Positions 8,430 to 18,281 of a DNA stretch of 51,734 nt are shown here, in pieces. The stretch's first letter is position 1. Each line of letters opens with the position of its first letter. The notes under the pieces are model-generated. The model saw nothing but the letters and a program-made list of their open reading frames with translations. It made no database searches and was not told the DNA's origin. This stretch comes from a bacterium (GTDB lineage Bacteria; Planctomycetota; SZUA-567), in NCBI GenBank assembly GCA_003245715.1, contig QKCJ01000050.1:1-51734 (forward strand), written 5' to 3'. The position numbers were made by a program, and so were the translations under genes.

Positions 8430-8885
8430 TTATGGCGCCTCCGGACTCAAAGCCGCAAATGAAATCCGGTAAAGGTTATGGTTTGTACACTCCTGCATAA
8501 CCTTCTGGACATCCTCGTATTTGGTACCGGTATCCGCACGAATGAGAATCGGCTTGTCTGACATCACATCATTTTTCCGTTTACTCATTGCATACTGCTC
8601 CGCCAGGGTATTACTCAGCTCAGCATCCGTATAAGAACGGGCATTGATCTCAATCTTGCCGTCTTTAAGAATGTTTATCAGCAATCTGCCGGGAACCGGT
8701 TTGTCATCAAGCAAACCGTTCTGCGCCCTTGGCAGTTTGAGATTAGCCTTGGATGAATCTGCGATCTCTGTAACGCACATAAAGAAAACAATCAGCAGGA
8801 ACGTCACATCAATCATCGGTGTCAGGTCAAAGCTGCTACTCTGGCTTGCTTCTGACGGATCGGGTCGACCTTTTTTATTAGCCAT
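8430..8885 (-). CDS. ExbD/TolR-family protein, first copy
   Basis: 151 residues. A short cytoplasmic N-terminus leads into one membrane segment with the conserved Asp (TPMIDVTFLLIVFFM, about residues 23-37), then a periplasmic domain whose ILIRADTGTKYEDVQKVMQEC stretch is the typical ExbD C-terminal core. It follows exbB after 24 bases and is closer to canonical ExbD than the second copy. No clear Shine-Dalgarno site is seen, which may mean coupling to exbB translation. Confidence 0.9.
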   Translation of the reverse strand: MANKKGRPDPSEASQSSSFDLTPMIDVTFLLIVFFMCVTEIADSSKANLKLPRAQNGLLDDKPVPGRLLINILKDGKIEINARSYTDAELSNTLAEQYAMSKRKNDVMSDKPILIRADTGTKYEDVQKVMQECTNHNLYRISFAALSPEAP

Positions 8886-8909
8886 ATTCAGAAAACCCCA
8901 CTATTGTTT

Positions 8910-9740
8910 TTATTCTTCGTAATACTCTTCTTCGCCAGCACTACCGCGGAAACGGTCAACAATCTCACCGTTAACGATACTCATTACCATCAGGATCTTG
9001 ACCACACGGCCACGGAAGAAGGTAAAGGCTACCGTTGAAGGGATAGCAACAACCAGACCAAGCAACGTAGTCATCAGAGCGACATAAATACCGGCCGCAA
9101 GGTCTGAAGCATTTGACTGCGGGTTTGATGCAATCATACCAAACGCGTCGATCATACCGAAAACCGTACCCAGCAGACCCATCATAGGCGCAATCGCCGC
9201 AATCAGGTTGATATAACCAAGCTTCTGGTTGAGCATTGTCGCCTGGGCATCAGACTCCTCACCGATAGCATCCTCCATACGCGCAACACCAAGCGGCATC
9301 TTGGAAAGACCGGCACTGATAATACGTGTCAGCATGCAATCCTCAGCTTCACAGATTTCCATAGCTTCTTCGTAATTACCAGAATCAAGCGCACCTTCAA
9401 TGTCAGCCAGCAAGTCCTCAGGCAGAAGTTTATCCCGCTTAAGGGTAAGCAGGTTCTCGATAACAAGCGCTACAGCAATAACACTCATCAGACAGATAAT
9501 ATAACCAAAAATACCTGATGCCTTAATCATCTCAAGCGGTCCTGACGGAATCGCTTTCTCGGCCTCCTGACTTGCTGCGGAAGAAGCCTTTTCAGCTGCG
9601 GCCTTGGCCGGAGCCGCTGCCGCCGGAGCTGCTGCCGCCGGAGCCGCTGCATCCTCACCAGCTACCGCCAGCGCACCTGAAAAAACAAAAACAAAAGCAA
9701 AGCACACAGCAGATATTATCCAGCTTTTTGTCCTGCTCAT
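8910..9740 (-). CDS. ExbB/TolQ/MotA-family proton channel protein with N-terminal signal
   Basis: 276 residues. Residues 1-27 are a signal-like hydrophobic segment ending in AVAG. An Ala/Pro-rich linker (about 28-65) follows, then a MotA/TolQ/ExbB domain with membrane helices near residues 80-100, 175-200 and 215-240 (the GLLGTVFGMI and LLGLVVAIPSTVAF motifs). Family members form a pentamer around ExbD. The extra N-terminal signal and Ala/Pro linker put part of the protein in the periplasm, unlike E. coli ExbB. Start ATG has AAGGGG upstream. It is followed by two exbD genes and preceded by two repeat-protein genes. Confidence 0.92.
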   Translation of the reverse strand: MSRTKSWIISAVCFAFVFVFSGALAVAGEDAAAPAAAAPAAAAPAKAAAEKASSAASQEAEKAIPSGPLEMIKASGIFGYIICLMSVIAVALVIENLLTLKRDKLLPEDLLADIEGALDSGNYEEAMEICEAEDCMLTRIISAGLSKMPLGVARMEDAIGEESDAQATMLNQKLGYINLIAAIAPMMGLLGTVFGMIDAFGMIASNPQSNASDLAAGIYVALMTTLLGLVVAIPSTVAFTFFRGRVVKILMVMSIVNGEIVDRFRGSAGEEEYYEE

Positions 9741-9792
9741 TATTTAAACCCCTTATCTTCTGAACTCTATCAATAATAAGAAACTCTTAACT

Positions 9793-9822
9793 ATAATAAT
9801 ACATTATTCTATCTTATGCCAA
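9793..9822 (-). promoter_or_regulatory. Possible internal promoter for exbB-exbD-exbD
   Basis: On the minus strand TTGGCA (9817-9822) and TATTAT (9793-9798) are 18 bases apart, in the 111-base AT-rich gap before exbB. It may give extra expression of the motor genes. Confidence 0.4.
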
Positions 9823-9851
9823 TGGCAGTAAATACCAAGCAATAAGCAGCA

Positions 9852-11072
9852 CTATTCTTTTATCTTTTTCAGCTCCTGCTGGGCATACACATAGGGCTGA
9901 AAATCCTTGAACTTGCCGCTTGCTGCAAGCATATAATACTTCTTGGAGCGTTTCTGCCAGTCTGCTCCCTTGACAACCGTAAACAGCTTGCCAAGGCGGT
10001 AATAAATCTTGCAGAGCTGCGCCGGAGGGAGGTCATAAACCAGCGCCAGCTGCAGATAACCATAAAACGCATTGTCTGCATATTTTTTCTTTTCTGCCGC
10101 ATCTTGTGCCGATTCCATCAAACCCCAGTTACTGTCAGCAATATCAAGGTACATCCAACTCAAAGAAGCGCGGTCATTATTTGCGATAGCTGATCTCAGC
10201 GGCTTACCCAGCAGCGCGATAACCTTGCTGTAATTCTCGGGATTCTTCTGAGCCAGATATTTCAACGCACTGGTACGGATCATCAGCGCATCCGAAAGTA
10301 CCTCCTCGTCAACCTTGTCCCCACCTTCCTTAATCAGTTTTTCAAACTCAGCCAACGCACTCTCGACACTTGCCGACTGCCCCGGCTTCTGGGTTGAAGC
10401 CAGCAATGAAGCACGCTGCTCGCCAAGCTTGCACAAAAAGCTCCACTTCTCACCCCACTTGGCCTTCTCCACCATTTCCGGAAATACCGCATTAACCAGC
10501 AGGCTGTATTTGCTCTTTGCATCTTCGTACTTACCCTGACCTTCAAGACTGCGCGCCAGATAATACTCCCCCTGGAACTTGAAAATAGCGTCACGCGGCT
10601 GCAAAGCCAGATCAAAAAGCTTGATCGCCTGATCGTACTCGCCAAGACGAAAATGGCTCATCGCCTCATAGTACTGCGCATACTGCACAAATTCATCAGA
10701 CTGGTTTTTAGACTTGAAATTGCGCAAAGCTCCGGCCGCTTCGGCAAATGCTTCAGCCGCATCCTTGTACTTGTGCGCCTCATAAGCCTTGAGTCCGTCA
10801 ATATAGGCGCTGTTATTGGCATCAGCATAGAAAACATAGTTAATCGCGTTCTGCGGAACCTTGATGCCTTTTTTATCATTCTTGTCTTTACGCAGGTCAA
10901 TATAAACATAACTATTGTTTATAATATACCCCTTCAGATGTCTGGCCTCTCCGTCCTTTGTCGCGATCACCAGATCTGAAGAGATGCTGGTCGCTTCAGG
11001 CAGCTCAGCGGCACAGACAACAGAGCAGAACGCCATAAGCATAATAATCGACAGCCCCAGAATTCTCGTCAT
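9852..11072 (-). CDS. Exported TPR protein
   Basis: 406 residues from the ATG preceded by a near-perfect GGAGG; the frame stays open upstream but without such a site and would bury the signal peptide. Residues 1-22 are a signal peptide (hydrophobic core, cleavage near CAAE). After a short beta-rich N-terminal domain, several TPR-like helix pairs occur from about residue 95 (AYEAHKYKDAAEAFAEAA, HFRLGEYDQAIKLFDLA, ARSLEGQGKYEDAKSKY). It is periplasmic or outer-membrane associated. It lies between the 1760-residue repeat protein and exbB, with about 86 bases separating it from the former, and is likely part of the same envelope complex. Confidence 0.85.
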   Translation of the reverse strand: MTRILGLSIIMLMAFCSVVCAAELPEATSISSDLVIATKDGEARHLKGYIINNSYVYIDLRKDKNDKKGIKVPQNAINYVFYADANNSAYIDGLKAYEAHKYKDAAEAFAEAAGALRNFKSKNQSDEFVQYAQYYEAMSHFRLGEYDQAIKLFDLALQPRDAIFKFQGEYYLARSLEGQGKYEDAKSKYSLLVNAVFPEMVEKAKWGEKWSFLCKLGEQRASLLASTQKPGQSASVESALAEFEKLIKEGGDKVDEEVLSDALMIRTSALKYLAQKNPENYSKVIALLGKPLRSAIANNDRASLSWMYLDIADSNWGLMESAQDAAEKKKYADNAFYGYLQLALVYDLPPAQLCKIYYRLGKLFTVVKGADWQKRSKKYYMLAASGKFKDFQPYVYAQQELKKIKE

Positions 11073-11158
11073 TTTATATCCTCCGGAAAACAGAATTTCT
11101 CTTCTGCTTAAAAAAACATTTATATTCATATCCGTAAACATCAAAATAAATCAGGCGC

Positions 11159-14100
11159 CTAAATATCCTCTAGCTTGGCTTCCTTGGGTTTCTTAAAGCC
11201 CAGCTTCTCCAGGCGCTCAAGCATCTTGCTCAAGTCCGACATAATCTTCTTGGACGGGCGCGGATTCACCATCTCCATCGTACGCAGGGTATTGATAACC
11301 AGTTCCCTGCCCGCCTTGTCAAACGGCGCAATATTCTGTTCAATCTTGCGGCTGGTTCCGGTCGCCTGGTTGAAGTAATCGATACTTACCTTAAACTCAC
11401 CCTTGAGCGCGGCTGAAGCCTTGCTCCGGGCCTCAAGTGAGGAGATGCCGTTTTCAAGCACCAGCAGCCTTGCCTGCCAGTATGGCTCAGTTCCGGGTTG
11501 GGCAATGCGCAGAACATTGTTAATCTGCATCACGCCAAGCAGGTAATCACCCGCAGCCTTTTCGCTGAAGGCCCTTGGCTTGCGGCTCTTGATCCCTTCC
11601 TTGCCGACTTCAAACTTGGCCATCTCGGTATAAATCCGGCCCAGATCAAGCGTAAGCGTCCAGTCAGCCGGGAAGAGGATACTCAGCTCGCGGACATACT
11701 TCTCAGCCTTGACATACTGGCCATTCTCAACCATCGCCTTGGCGTAATTCTTCTTGGCGTAAAGAATAACATTCTGGAAACTCAGGGCTTTCTGCAGATC
11801 CTTGAGATATTCGGCAACCGGCAGTTTTTCGCTGGTCGGGAAAGCCTTGTCATAAAGCATGATTGTTTCAATCGTCTTGAGCGCCAGGAAGTAGTTACGG
11901 TTCTCAAGCCGTCCGCGGTCATCAGGCACGCCATAGAGCGATACCACCAGCGGATTCTCCAGCGCCCTCAGTATCTCCTCATAAAGCTCTTTCTTGCCCG
12001 CCTCCTTGGTGCTGCTTATCATCGCAGTAAGCTCACCGACAAAGCCGCCCTTGCCCTTCTGCTCCTTGGAGCCGAAGACCACCGGACCATAAGAACTGTC
12101 GCGCACACTCCAAGGGTCAAAGATCGCCATCAGCACCGCCGCCTTCTTACGACCGGCCTCAGAACGGTAAGCCCGGCTTATGACATAAGTCTGCTGCAGG
12201 GTAACCGCCGGCGACGGGATCATCGGGGTCACCGACTGGCGGTACAGAACCTCAGGATACGCCGTCTCAAGCATGATACGGTTAAGCCGGTTACGCTGAT
12301 CGGTTGAGGGCTTGTTCTTCAGATACGGGCGGAGCTTGAGCAGCTTCTGTGCGTCCTCACTCGGAGCGGCAAAAGCCAGGGCGATCTTCTCGGCCTGCTC
12401 AAGGGCGCTCTTCAACTTGCGATCCTTGCCGCTCTTGAGCGCCGCGGCAATAGCCTTGTTATAACCTTCGGCATAATCCTCGAATTTGGTTTCAAGGATC
12501 ATCTTGTTGAGAACCTCAACGAGCTTTGCAGCATCGCCCTTGGCAGCAGAAATCTTGCCACTGTCAAAAGCCTTGGAAAGGTTATCAGAAATCTCCGGCG
12601 CCATTGCACCAAGATCAGCCTCCGACTTGCCTTCCTGATACAGACTCATCGGTGTAAAGAGCGACTCACTCCAGAAGTAGATTACCTTCTGCAGGGTATT
12701 CTCAGCCCGGTCATAAAGTTTCTGCTCGGTAAGGGTCGCACCCATGGTTATGCCGAGCGCCACATTCTCATAAATCCGGCGTTCAGCCTTGTCCAGCCAG
12801 TTTACCGCACTCAGACTCAGCTGACGGGTAAGGTCCTTCTGACCCTCTTTTTCAGAACGTCCCGCAAGCTGCAGCCACGCACTGCCAAGAGCCGCCGCGC
12901 CATTTGAAACCAGCGTCTGGTCTTTGTCATATTTAGCCACGCCCTCAAGCGCAGTCTCAGCCTTTTTCAGATTGGCAATTGCCTGCTTGAGGTCATCATT
13001 CTTATAATCGGCCTTACTGAACTGCGCGATAAACAGGAACCACGAAGCCTTCATGAGATAATCGTTCTTCTCTTTGGCATCAATCCCCGCCTGCTTCTCA
13101 ACCGAAGCATAATATTCCGGAACCTGCTTGATAACCGCGTCCCATTTCTGAGCTTCGTAATCCATCATTATCGGAATCAGCATCGCCTTGAGGAGATTCG
13201 CTTTTTCCTGCTTGCGGATATCAAGAACCTGATCCGTCACAACAATGCCCAGCTTCTTTTCCTCAGCCCACTTCTTCAGCGCCTCTTCATGCAGACGGAT
13301 GAACTTCTGCGCATACTTTTCCGCCTGCTTGCTGTAATCGTCAATCGCCTTGCGCAATTCAGCCTTGCGCGCCAGCAGTTCCTTGCGCTCCTTCTCGCTG
13401 ATCTTCAACGCATCAGGAATATTCCCGTCTTCGTCCTTCTCGGGATTCAACCGCGCATCAATATCCTTGATCTGCGCGACATCATTGCCGATGATCTTGA
13501 GATAAATACTTGAAGCCATCAGCTGGATGATGCGGTAATAATCATTATTCTCGGGAACATTGTCAATAAACTCGACCGCACTCTCATACTCTTCCTGATC
13601 CGAGAACTGATTGACCAGCACCACATAATCCTGGCCGTTCTTGGTGGTGCGGACATTCATCAGCATCGCATCAATAAACAGGCGTTTGTCGCGGGCTGAA
13701 TTGGTCATGGCTCTCTGCTTGTCAGCCGCGGCCTTGAGATTAATCAGCGACTTGTCAAAATAACGCGCGACATTTTCATACTTCTGCGGCGGATAATTTC
13801 TGGCAGGGTCATCAAAGTCATTGCGGAATTCCTGCACCAGAGCCTGGTTGGCAATGATTGCCGGCAGATAGTCCTTGAGCTTTGCCGCAGCAACCGCAAA
13901 ATTATACAGCGGCTTGACCAGCAGACGCTCACGGTCGTCCTTGCCCTTGAGCCCACGGTACTTGTCAAGCATGATCGCATACAGTTCATAAGCCTTGCGG
14001 TAATTACTGAGTGCCTCCTCAGCCTTGCTGTCCTGCTCGGCGCGCACAGCCTTGAGCAGTGCATCCTCCGCCGTTGTCGCAAGAAGCGCCGGATTCCACT

Positions 14101-16441
14101 GGGCCGGATCATCGCTGCTCTGAATACCGTTCTTCTTTTCAAAATCACCGACCAGCACAACCCCGTCAGTCGCAACCTTATAGTAGTAACCGACAGAAGA
14201 AGCCTTCACCGCCGCCACCGCAGACAGAGCGCTGGTGCTGTACGCCGCAGCCTTTTCCTTGTTGCCGGCCTTGAGCTGAATGTCAGCCATCGAGAGATAA
14301 TAGACAAGCGATACCATGCTCTGACCGCGCTCACGGATCATGTCACTGAGCGGCCCCACAGGTGTCTTATTGTTGGCAAAACCAGCCAGAGCCTTGTCAG
14401 CCTTGACCGCCAGCTTGTCCGCCCAGAACAGCAGCTTGGCCCTGTCATCATCCTTGGCCGCCAATGCCCGCTTATAGGTGTTAACCGTCAGATTCGCCAT
14501 CGCCTCAGCATAAGAATAATAAGCCCTCTCGCGCCCGGACTGAATCTGAGGATCCTTAACCGCCTCACCGCTTCTGAGCGAGACTATATACCAGTTGAAG
14601 ATCCCCTCAACCCGGTCTGAAGCCCAGGGATAACGCTCAAGGTTACGGGTTTCAAACTGTTTGTCTTCCTTGCTCAGTTCCTTCCACTCATCTTCCGGCG
14701 GCTTATTGAAGTGCGGTAAGGGCTTGCCTCCCTCACTCTGCAGAACCGGCTCATTCATACCACCGTTAATATCAATCCAGCTGGAATAAACCAGCTTGTC
14801 ATTAGGCCAGATCTGGCGGTAATCATCAAGCACCGCAAGAACGTACTCATTGCCGCGACTACCGATAACCGTCCGCGCTTCAGCTCCCGGCTTGAAGAGC
14901 TGCGGCCAACCGGCAAAAGCCTTCTCCAAGCCATGCTGGTTCCTGATCTTCTTGGGACTGAACGAATTGAGCAGACGGTAAAATTTCTGTTCGGAAGCCT
15001 TGTTACCCGCATCCCTTGCCGCCATATAACCGTCAAGCATATCCATGAAAATCTCGCTGATCTTGTCATGCAACGCCAGACCCGAGAGAACACCGGTGCT
15101 GTACTGCTTGTCAGCCCACTCCACAGACTTGACCATAAGCTGTTCTTTGGAAAGCTTTGACAGAGCCTCCTCGGTTATACCGCCAGCCGCGGAAACCTTA
15201 CTGTCTTTAGAAGCCTTGTCAGCTTTGCTGTCCTTACTGTCTTTTGGAGCCTTACCGTCCTTACCGGCTTTGCTGTCCTTTTTATCGCTCTTGGCTTTTT
15301 CAGGTGCAGCTTCGGCAGGTTCCTCAGCATCAGGGTCAAGAGACGGAGTCTTTTCAAGGTAGGGGAAGCCGCCATCAAGTATCGAGACCTTCCAGGCTGC
15401 GGCCGTGACACTCTCGGCGAGCGAGAACTTGGCGGCAAGAAGCTCGATAGTTGCGTCCATATGTGAAGGTGAATTCGGAATCAACCGCTTGACCACCGTC
15501 TCAAGTATATCAAGCGCCTCCTGCCCAAGCACCAGCTTCTGAACCAGATCATCAACATACAGCGCCTTCTGCAACCGCAGCTTGGCACCGATCTTGTTCA
15601 TATAGTTTGCCGCATTGTCACTGAGCGCGCGCCCGGTGTAAGGGTTGTTGGTCTTGCGGATGCGGTTGAAATACTCCGTAGCCAGATCGTCATAACCATA
15701 AGCACTGAGCTTCTCGATAAAGCGCCCCTGCTCATCAAGCCAGGCCGTAATATTGGCGTCAGTATCGCCACCGCCGGTAAAAAGTATCGCCGCATCTTCA
15801 ACTTCATAACCATAAATCGAGCGGAGTTTGGCGCGATAAGTCAGTAGTGTGGTCTGTTCCTTTTCAAACTTCTTTTTCTCGATATTTCTTTTTTCATCGA
15901 GCTTTTCGACCGTTTTGCGCAGCCTGCCGTCGATCTTTTCCTGGGCTTTGACCATCTTGCCGCTGGCCAGATCAAGCTTCTCGCCAAGCTTTTTAGTGTC
16001 TTTCTTGGCAGCCTTGGCCTCGTTAAACTTCAGCAACTCATCAAAATGAGTGATTACAGTCTTGGCATAAGGGCCAGCGCCGGGAATCTTCTTGGCCTCT
16101 TCAATAATCTTTGCCTCAACGTCCTTGGCTTCCTTGCTGCCGGGCTTGACCTTCTCATTGTCATTGACAAGACCGCTGATCTTGCCAAGGACCTCGGTAA
16201 TGTCATCAAGCTCTTTCTGCGGCCCCGCAAGCTCTTTCTCGGCCGTATCAAGTGGCCCGCGCACACCAGTGAGGCGTTTAAGCTCCTCGGCGATCTTGCT
16301 TTTAAGCTCCTGCGCCTCTTTCTTCTGCCCCTCAGTCAACTCACGCTTGGGCTTGAGCTTTTCCGCAGGCAAATCTTCCGCTAATACAGAATATGAAATG
16401 AAAAACAGTAAAGTAAAGAGCAGATACCCGATACGCCACAT
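11159..16441 (-). CDS. Giant exported helical-repeat (TPR-like) protein
   Basis: 1760 residues. The start has AAGGAG upstream and encodes a signal peptide (hydrophobic 4-20, ending VLAED). Residues about 25-215 are highly charged and predicted coiled coil (many KKLxE and AEKxL heptads). A Lys/Asp/Ser low-complexity stretch at about 370-415 separates this from a long alpha-helical body with TPR-like motifs (for example EEALSNYRKAYELYAIMLDKY, LYDRAENTLQKVIYF, NGQYVKAEKYVREL). No enzymatic motif, transmembrane anchor or outer-membrane barrel is seen. It is the first gene of the ExbB/ExbD cluster, so it may be the periplasmic part driven by that motor. I know no characterised homologue. Confidence 0.85.
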   Translation of the reverse strand: MWRIGYLLFTLLFFISYSVLAEDLPAEKLKPKRELTEGQKKEAQELKSKIAEELKRLTGVRGPLDTAEKELAGPQKELDDITEVLGKISGLVNDNEKVKPGSKEAKDVEAKIIEEAKKIPGAGPYAKTVITHFDELLKFNEAKAAKKDTKKLGEKLDLASGKMVKAQEKIDGRLRKTVEKLDEKRNIEKKKFEKEQTTLLTYRAKLRSIYGYEVEDAAILFTGGGDTDANITAWLDEQGRFIEKLSAYGYDDLATEYFNRIRKTNNPYTGRALSDNAANYMNKIGAKLRLQKALYVDDLVQKLVLGQEALDILETVVKRLIPNSPSHMDATIELLAAKFSLAESVTAAAWKVSILDGGFPYLEKTPSLDPDAEEPAEAAPEKAKSDKKDSKAGKDGKAPKDSKDSKADKASKDSKVSAAGGITEEALSKLSKEQLMVKSVEWADKQYSTGVLSGLALHDKISEIFMDMLDGYMAARDAGNKASEQKFYRLLNSFSPKKIRNQHGLEKAFAGWPQLFKPGAEARTVIGSRGNEYVLAVLDDYRQIWPNDKLVYSSWIDINGGMNEPVLQSEGGKPLPHFNKPPEDEWKELSKEDKQFETRNLERYPWASDRVEGIFNWYIVSLRSGEAVKDPQIQSGRERAYYSYAEAMANLTVNTYKRALAAKDDDRAKLLFWADKLAVKADKALAGFANNKTPVGPLSDMIRERGQSMVSLVYYLSMADIQLKAGNKEKAAAYSTSALSAVAAVKASSVGYYYKVATDGVVLVGDFEKKNGIQSSDDPAQWNPALLATTAEDALLKAVRAEQDSKAEEALSNYRKAYELYAIMLDKYRGLKGKDDRERLLVKPLYNFAVAAAKLKDYLPAIIANQALVQEFRNDFDDPARNYPPQKYENVARYFDKSLINLKAAADKQRAMTNSARDKRLFIDAMLMNVRTTKNGQDYVVLVNQFSDQEEYESAVEFIDNVPENNDYYRIIQLMASSIYLKIIGNDVAQIKDIDARLNPEKDEDGNIPDALKISEKERKELLARKAELRKAIDDYSKQAEKYAQKFIRLHEEALKKWAEEKKLGIVVTDQVLDIRKQEKANLLKAMLIPIMMDYEAQKWDAVIKQVPEYYASVEKQAGIDAKEKNDYLMKASWFLFIAQFSKADYKNDDLKQAIANLKKAETALEGVAKYDKDQTLVSNGAAALGSAWLQLAGRSEKEGQKDLTRQLSLSAVNWLDKAERRIYENVALGITMGATLTEQKLYDRAENTLQKVIYFWSESLFTPMSLYQEGKSEADLGAMAPEISDNLSKAFDSGKISAAKGDAAKLVEVLNKMILETKFEDYAEGYNKAIAAALKSGKDRKLKSALEQAEKIALAFAAPSEDAQKLLKLRPYLKNKPSTDQRNRLNRIMLETAYPEVLYRQSVTPMIPSPAVTLQQTYVISRAYRSEAGRKKAAVLMAIFDPWSVRDSSYGPVVFGSKEQKGKGGFVGELTAMISSTKEAGKKELYEEILRALENPLVVSLYGVPDDRGRLENRNYFLALKTIETIMLYDKAFPTSEKLPVAEYLKDLQKALSFQNVILYAKKNYAKAMVENGQYVKAEKYVRELSILFPADWTLTLDLGRIYTEMAKFEVGKEGIKSRKPRAFSEKAAGDYLLGVMQINNVLRIAQPGTEPYWQARLLVLENGISSLEARSKASAALKGEFKVSIDYFNQATGTSRKIEQNIAPFDKAGRELVINTLRTMEMVNPRPSKKIMSDLSKMLERLEKLGFKKPKEAKLEDI
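15190..15310 (-). repeat. Low-complexity Lys/Asp/Ser-coding repeat
   Basis: A degenerate repeat coding for KDSK, KADK and KASK units lies inside the giant protein gene. It likely forms a flexible, very basic linker and is a place where length variation could arise. Confidence 0.6.
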
Positions 16442-16732
16442 AAATTCGCTCCTTCAGAACAATTTGCAGGACACTTGCGCCATCCGCATCAAACAGTTCA
16501 AAAAATTACCACTCACCGACGATGTGCCGGTTATTTTGTAATTTTTATTTACCCTAAAATTGTGGAAAAGCACTACCCCAGCTGTTTAAGTAAACATTTT
16601 TGTGCTTATAACTAGTTTTTATATTAAGATATTGCAAGTAGGCTCGCAACAAAAAAAAGAACTTATTAAGATTTTATTTTCAACTATTGACGAATAAAAA
16701 TACACTATATAAGTATCTAATGCTCAATATTA
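16442..16732. other. AT-rich intergenic region before the giant repeat gene
   Basis: 291 bases, strongly AT-rich in its gcvPA-proximal two thirds. It must hold the promoter of the envelope cluster, but no well-spaced -35/-10 pair stands out. No clear terminator for gcvPA is seen. Confidence 0.4.
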
Positions 16733-18076
16733 TCAACCCAGCCATTCCTGCAATCTGAGTGCGTATCTATCGATATCATGTTTTGAATTCAATTCGGTTA
16801 CTGCAACCAGTATACAGTCTGAGAGTTCGTTATACCAGCGATTTAAACGGATACCTGGCTCAAAAGAATGCCCCAGGCTACGGAAGAGGTCCATAACCGG
16901 TTTACGCAGGCGCAGCACAAATTCATTGAAGTGAGGGCCGGCGAAAACAATTTCCGCGCCATCGACCGATCCCAGTTTTTTGCGGGCATAAGCCGCTTTT
17001 TTCATGCACAGTTCCGACACCGAGCTGAAACCGCTCTTACCCATAACCGTCACGTACGCCAACGCCCGCAGCGCGCACAAGGCCTGGTTTGAGCAGATAT
17101 TACTGGTCGCCCGTTCTCTCTTGATATGCTGCTCGCGCGCCTGCAGAGTCAGCACGAAACCGCGTTTGCCGTCCTTGTCCACCGTCTCGCCGACGATGCG
17201 CCCCGGCATCTTGCGCAGTAATTTCTCCGTACAGGCCATATAACCGAGGTACGGCCCGCCATAACTCAGCGGCATACCAAGCGGCTGCCCGTCACCAACC
17301 GCGATATCCGCCCCCATCTCACCCGGAGTCTTCAATACACCAAGTGCAACCGGATTGCAGACCATCACCAGCAACGCCTTGTTGGCGTGGCAACATTCTG
17401 CAAGTTCTGTATAATCAGCCACCCGGCCGAAGAAATCCGGATACTGCACAACCACCGCCGCAGTATCAGCGCCAATAGCCGCCGCAAGATTCTTCGCACT
17501 TCCCCCAGCTTCCGGCGAGTACGGCAGTTCTTTCATCGAAATCTTGGCATTACGCCCGTAACTTGAAAGCACCTGGCGGTAATGCGGATTAACTGAAGTA
17601 TCAAAGACAATGCCGCTGCGTTTGGTCTGATTAACGGCAATCACTGACGCTTCATAGATTGCCGTCGCGCCGTCATACAAAGACGCGTTAGAGACATCAA
17701 GGCCGGTTATCCGAGCAATTGCGGTCTGATATTCAAAGATCGCCTGCAGCATACCCTGGCTGATCTCAGCCTGATAAGGGGTATAGGCTGTATAGAATTC
17801 ACTGCGCCCGCACATCTCATCAAGCGCCGCCGGGATATGGTGGTTATACGCTCCGCCGCCGATAAAGTAGTTACCGCGCTTGACCGGATAACGGTTCATC
17901 GCTTCAAGCTCGGAGAGATGCTCGATCAGCTCAAGCTCACTCAGCGGCTCAGGCAGATTGATCTCACAAGCACGCAGTTTCTGCGGTATATCACTGAAAA
18001 GCTCCTCAAGCGACCCGACCCCGACCGCCTCAAGCATAACCTTCTTGTCTTCCTCTGTATGCGGAATGTAACTCAT
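16733..18076 (-). CDS. gcvPA: Glycine dehydrogenase (decarboxylating) subunit 1
   Basis: 447 residues, the length of the N-terminal half of glycine decarboxylase P-protein found in two-subunit forms. The enzyme decarboxylates glycine and loads the methylamine group onto GcvH. YIPHTEEDKKVML at the start and the AYTPYQAEISQG, QYPDFFG and SYGGPYLGYMA motifs are typical. The PLP-binding Lys is carried by the other subunit (GcvPB), which is not in this window, nor are gcvT and gcvH. The start has AGGGGCAG upstream. It lies downstream of glgC, separated by a terminator, so it is probably its own unit. Confidence 0.93.
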   Translation of the reverse strand: MSYIPHTEEDKKVMLEAVGVGSLEELFSDIPQKLRACEINLPEPLSELELIEHLSELEAMNRYPVKRGNYFIGGGAYNHHIPAALDEMCGRSEFYTAYTPYQAEISQGMLQAIFEYQTAIARITGLDVSNASLYDGATAIYEASVIAVNQTKRSGIVFDTSVNPHYRQVLSSYGRNAKISMKELPYSPEAGGSAKNLAAAIGADTAAVVVQYPDFFGRVADYTELAECCHANKALLVMVCNPVALGVLKTPGEMGADIAVGDGQPLGMPLSYGGPYLGYMACTEKLLRKMPGRIVGETVDKDGKRGFVLTLQAREQHIKRERATSNICSNQALCALRALAYVTVMGKSGFSSVSELCMKKAAYARKKLGSVDGAEIVFAGPHFNEFVLRLRKPVMDLFRSLGHSFEPGIRLNRWYNELSDCILVAVTELNSKHDIDRYALRLQEWLG

Positions 18077-18190
18077 CTCTGCCCCTGTATAGCAATTACC
18101 CAGTACTAAATATTAAACCTGACAATACTCCCGAGTATAACCCCCGAGCACATTTTTGCAATAGCCAACCGCAATATCCCCCATTCGCAG

Positions 18191-18229
18191 CCACAAAATA
18201 AAAACCGCCCTGCCACAAAAGCAGAGCGG
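18191..18229 (-). terminator. Rho-independent terminator after glgC
   Basis: Read on the minus strand, CCGCTCTGC and GCAGGGCGG pair over 9 bases (one G-U) around TTTTGTG and are followed by TTTTTATTTT. Confidence 0.8.
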
Positions 18230-18281
18230 ATAAATCATAAGCAGCAGACAACGCCCAAATGCCGATCCCGGCAAAGGCCAG

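Noticed and set aside
15190..15310. CRISPR-like or minisatellite array in the giant gene
   Set aside because: Units are short, degenerate and in frame with a Lys/Asp/Ser coding pattern, with no spacers.
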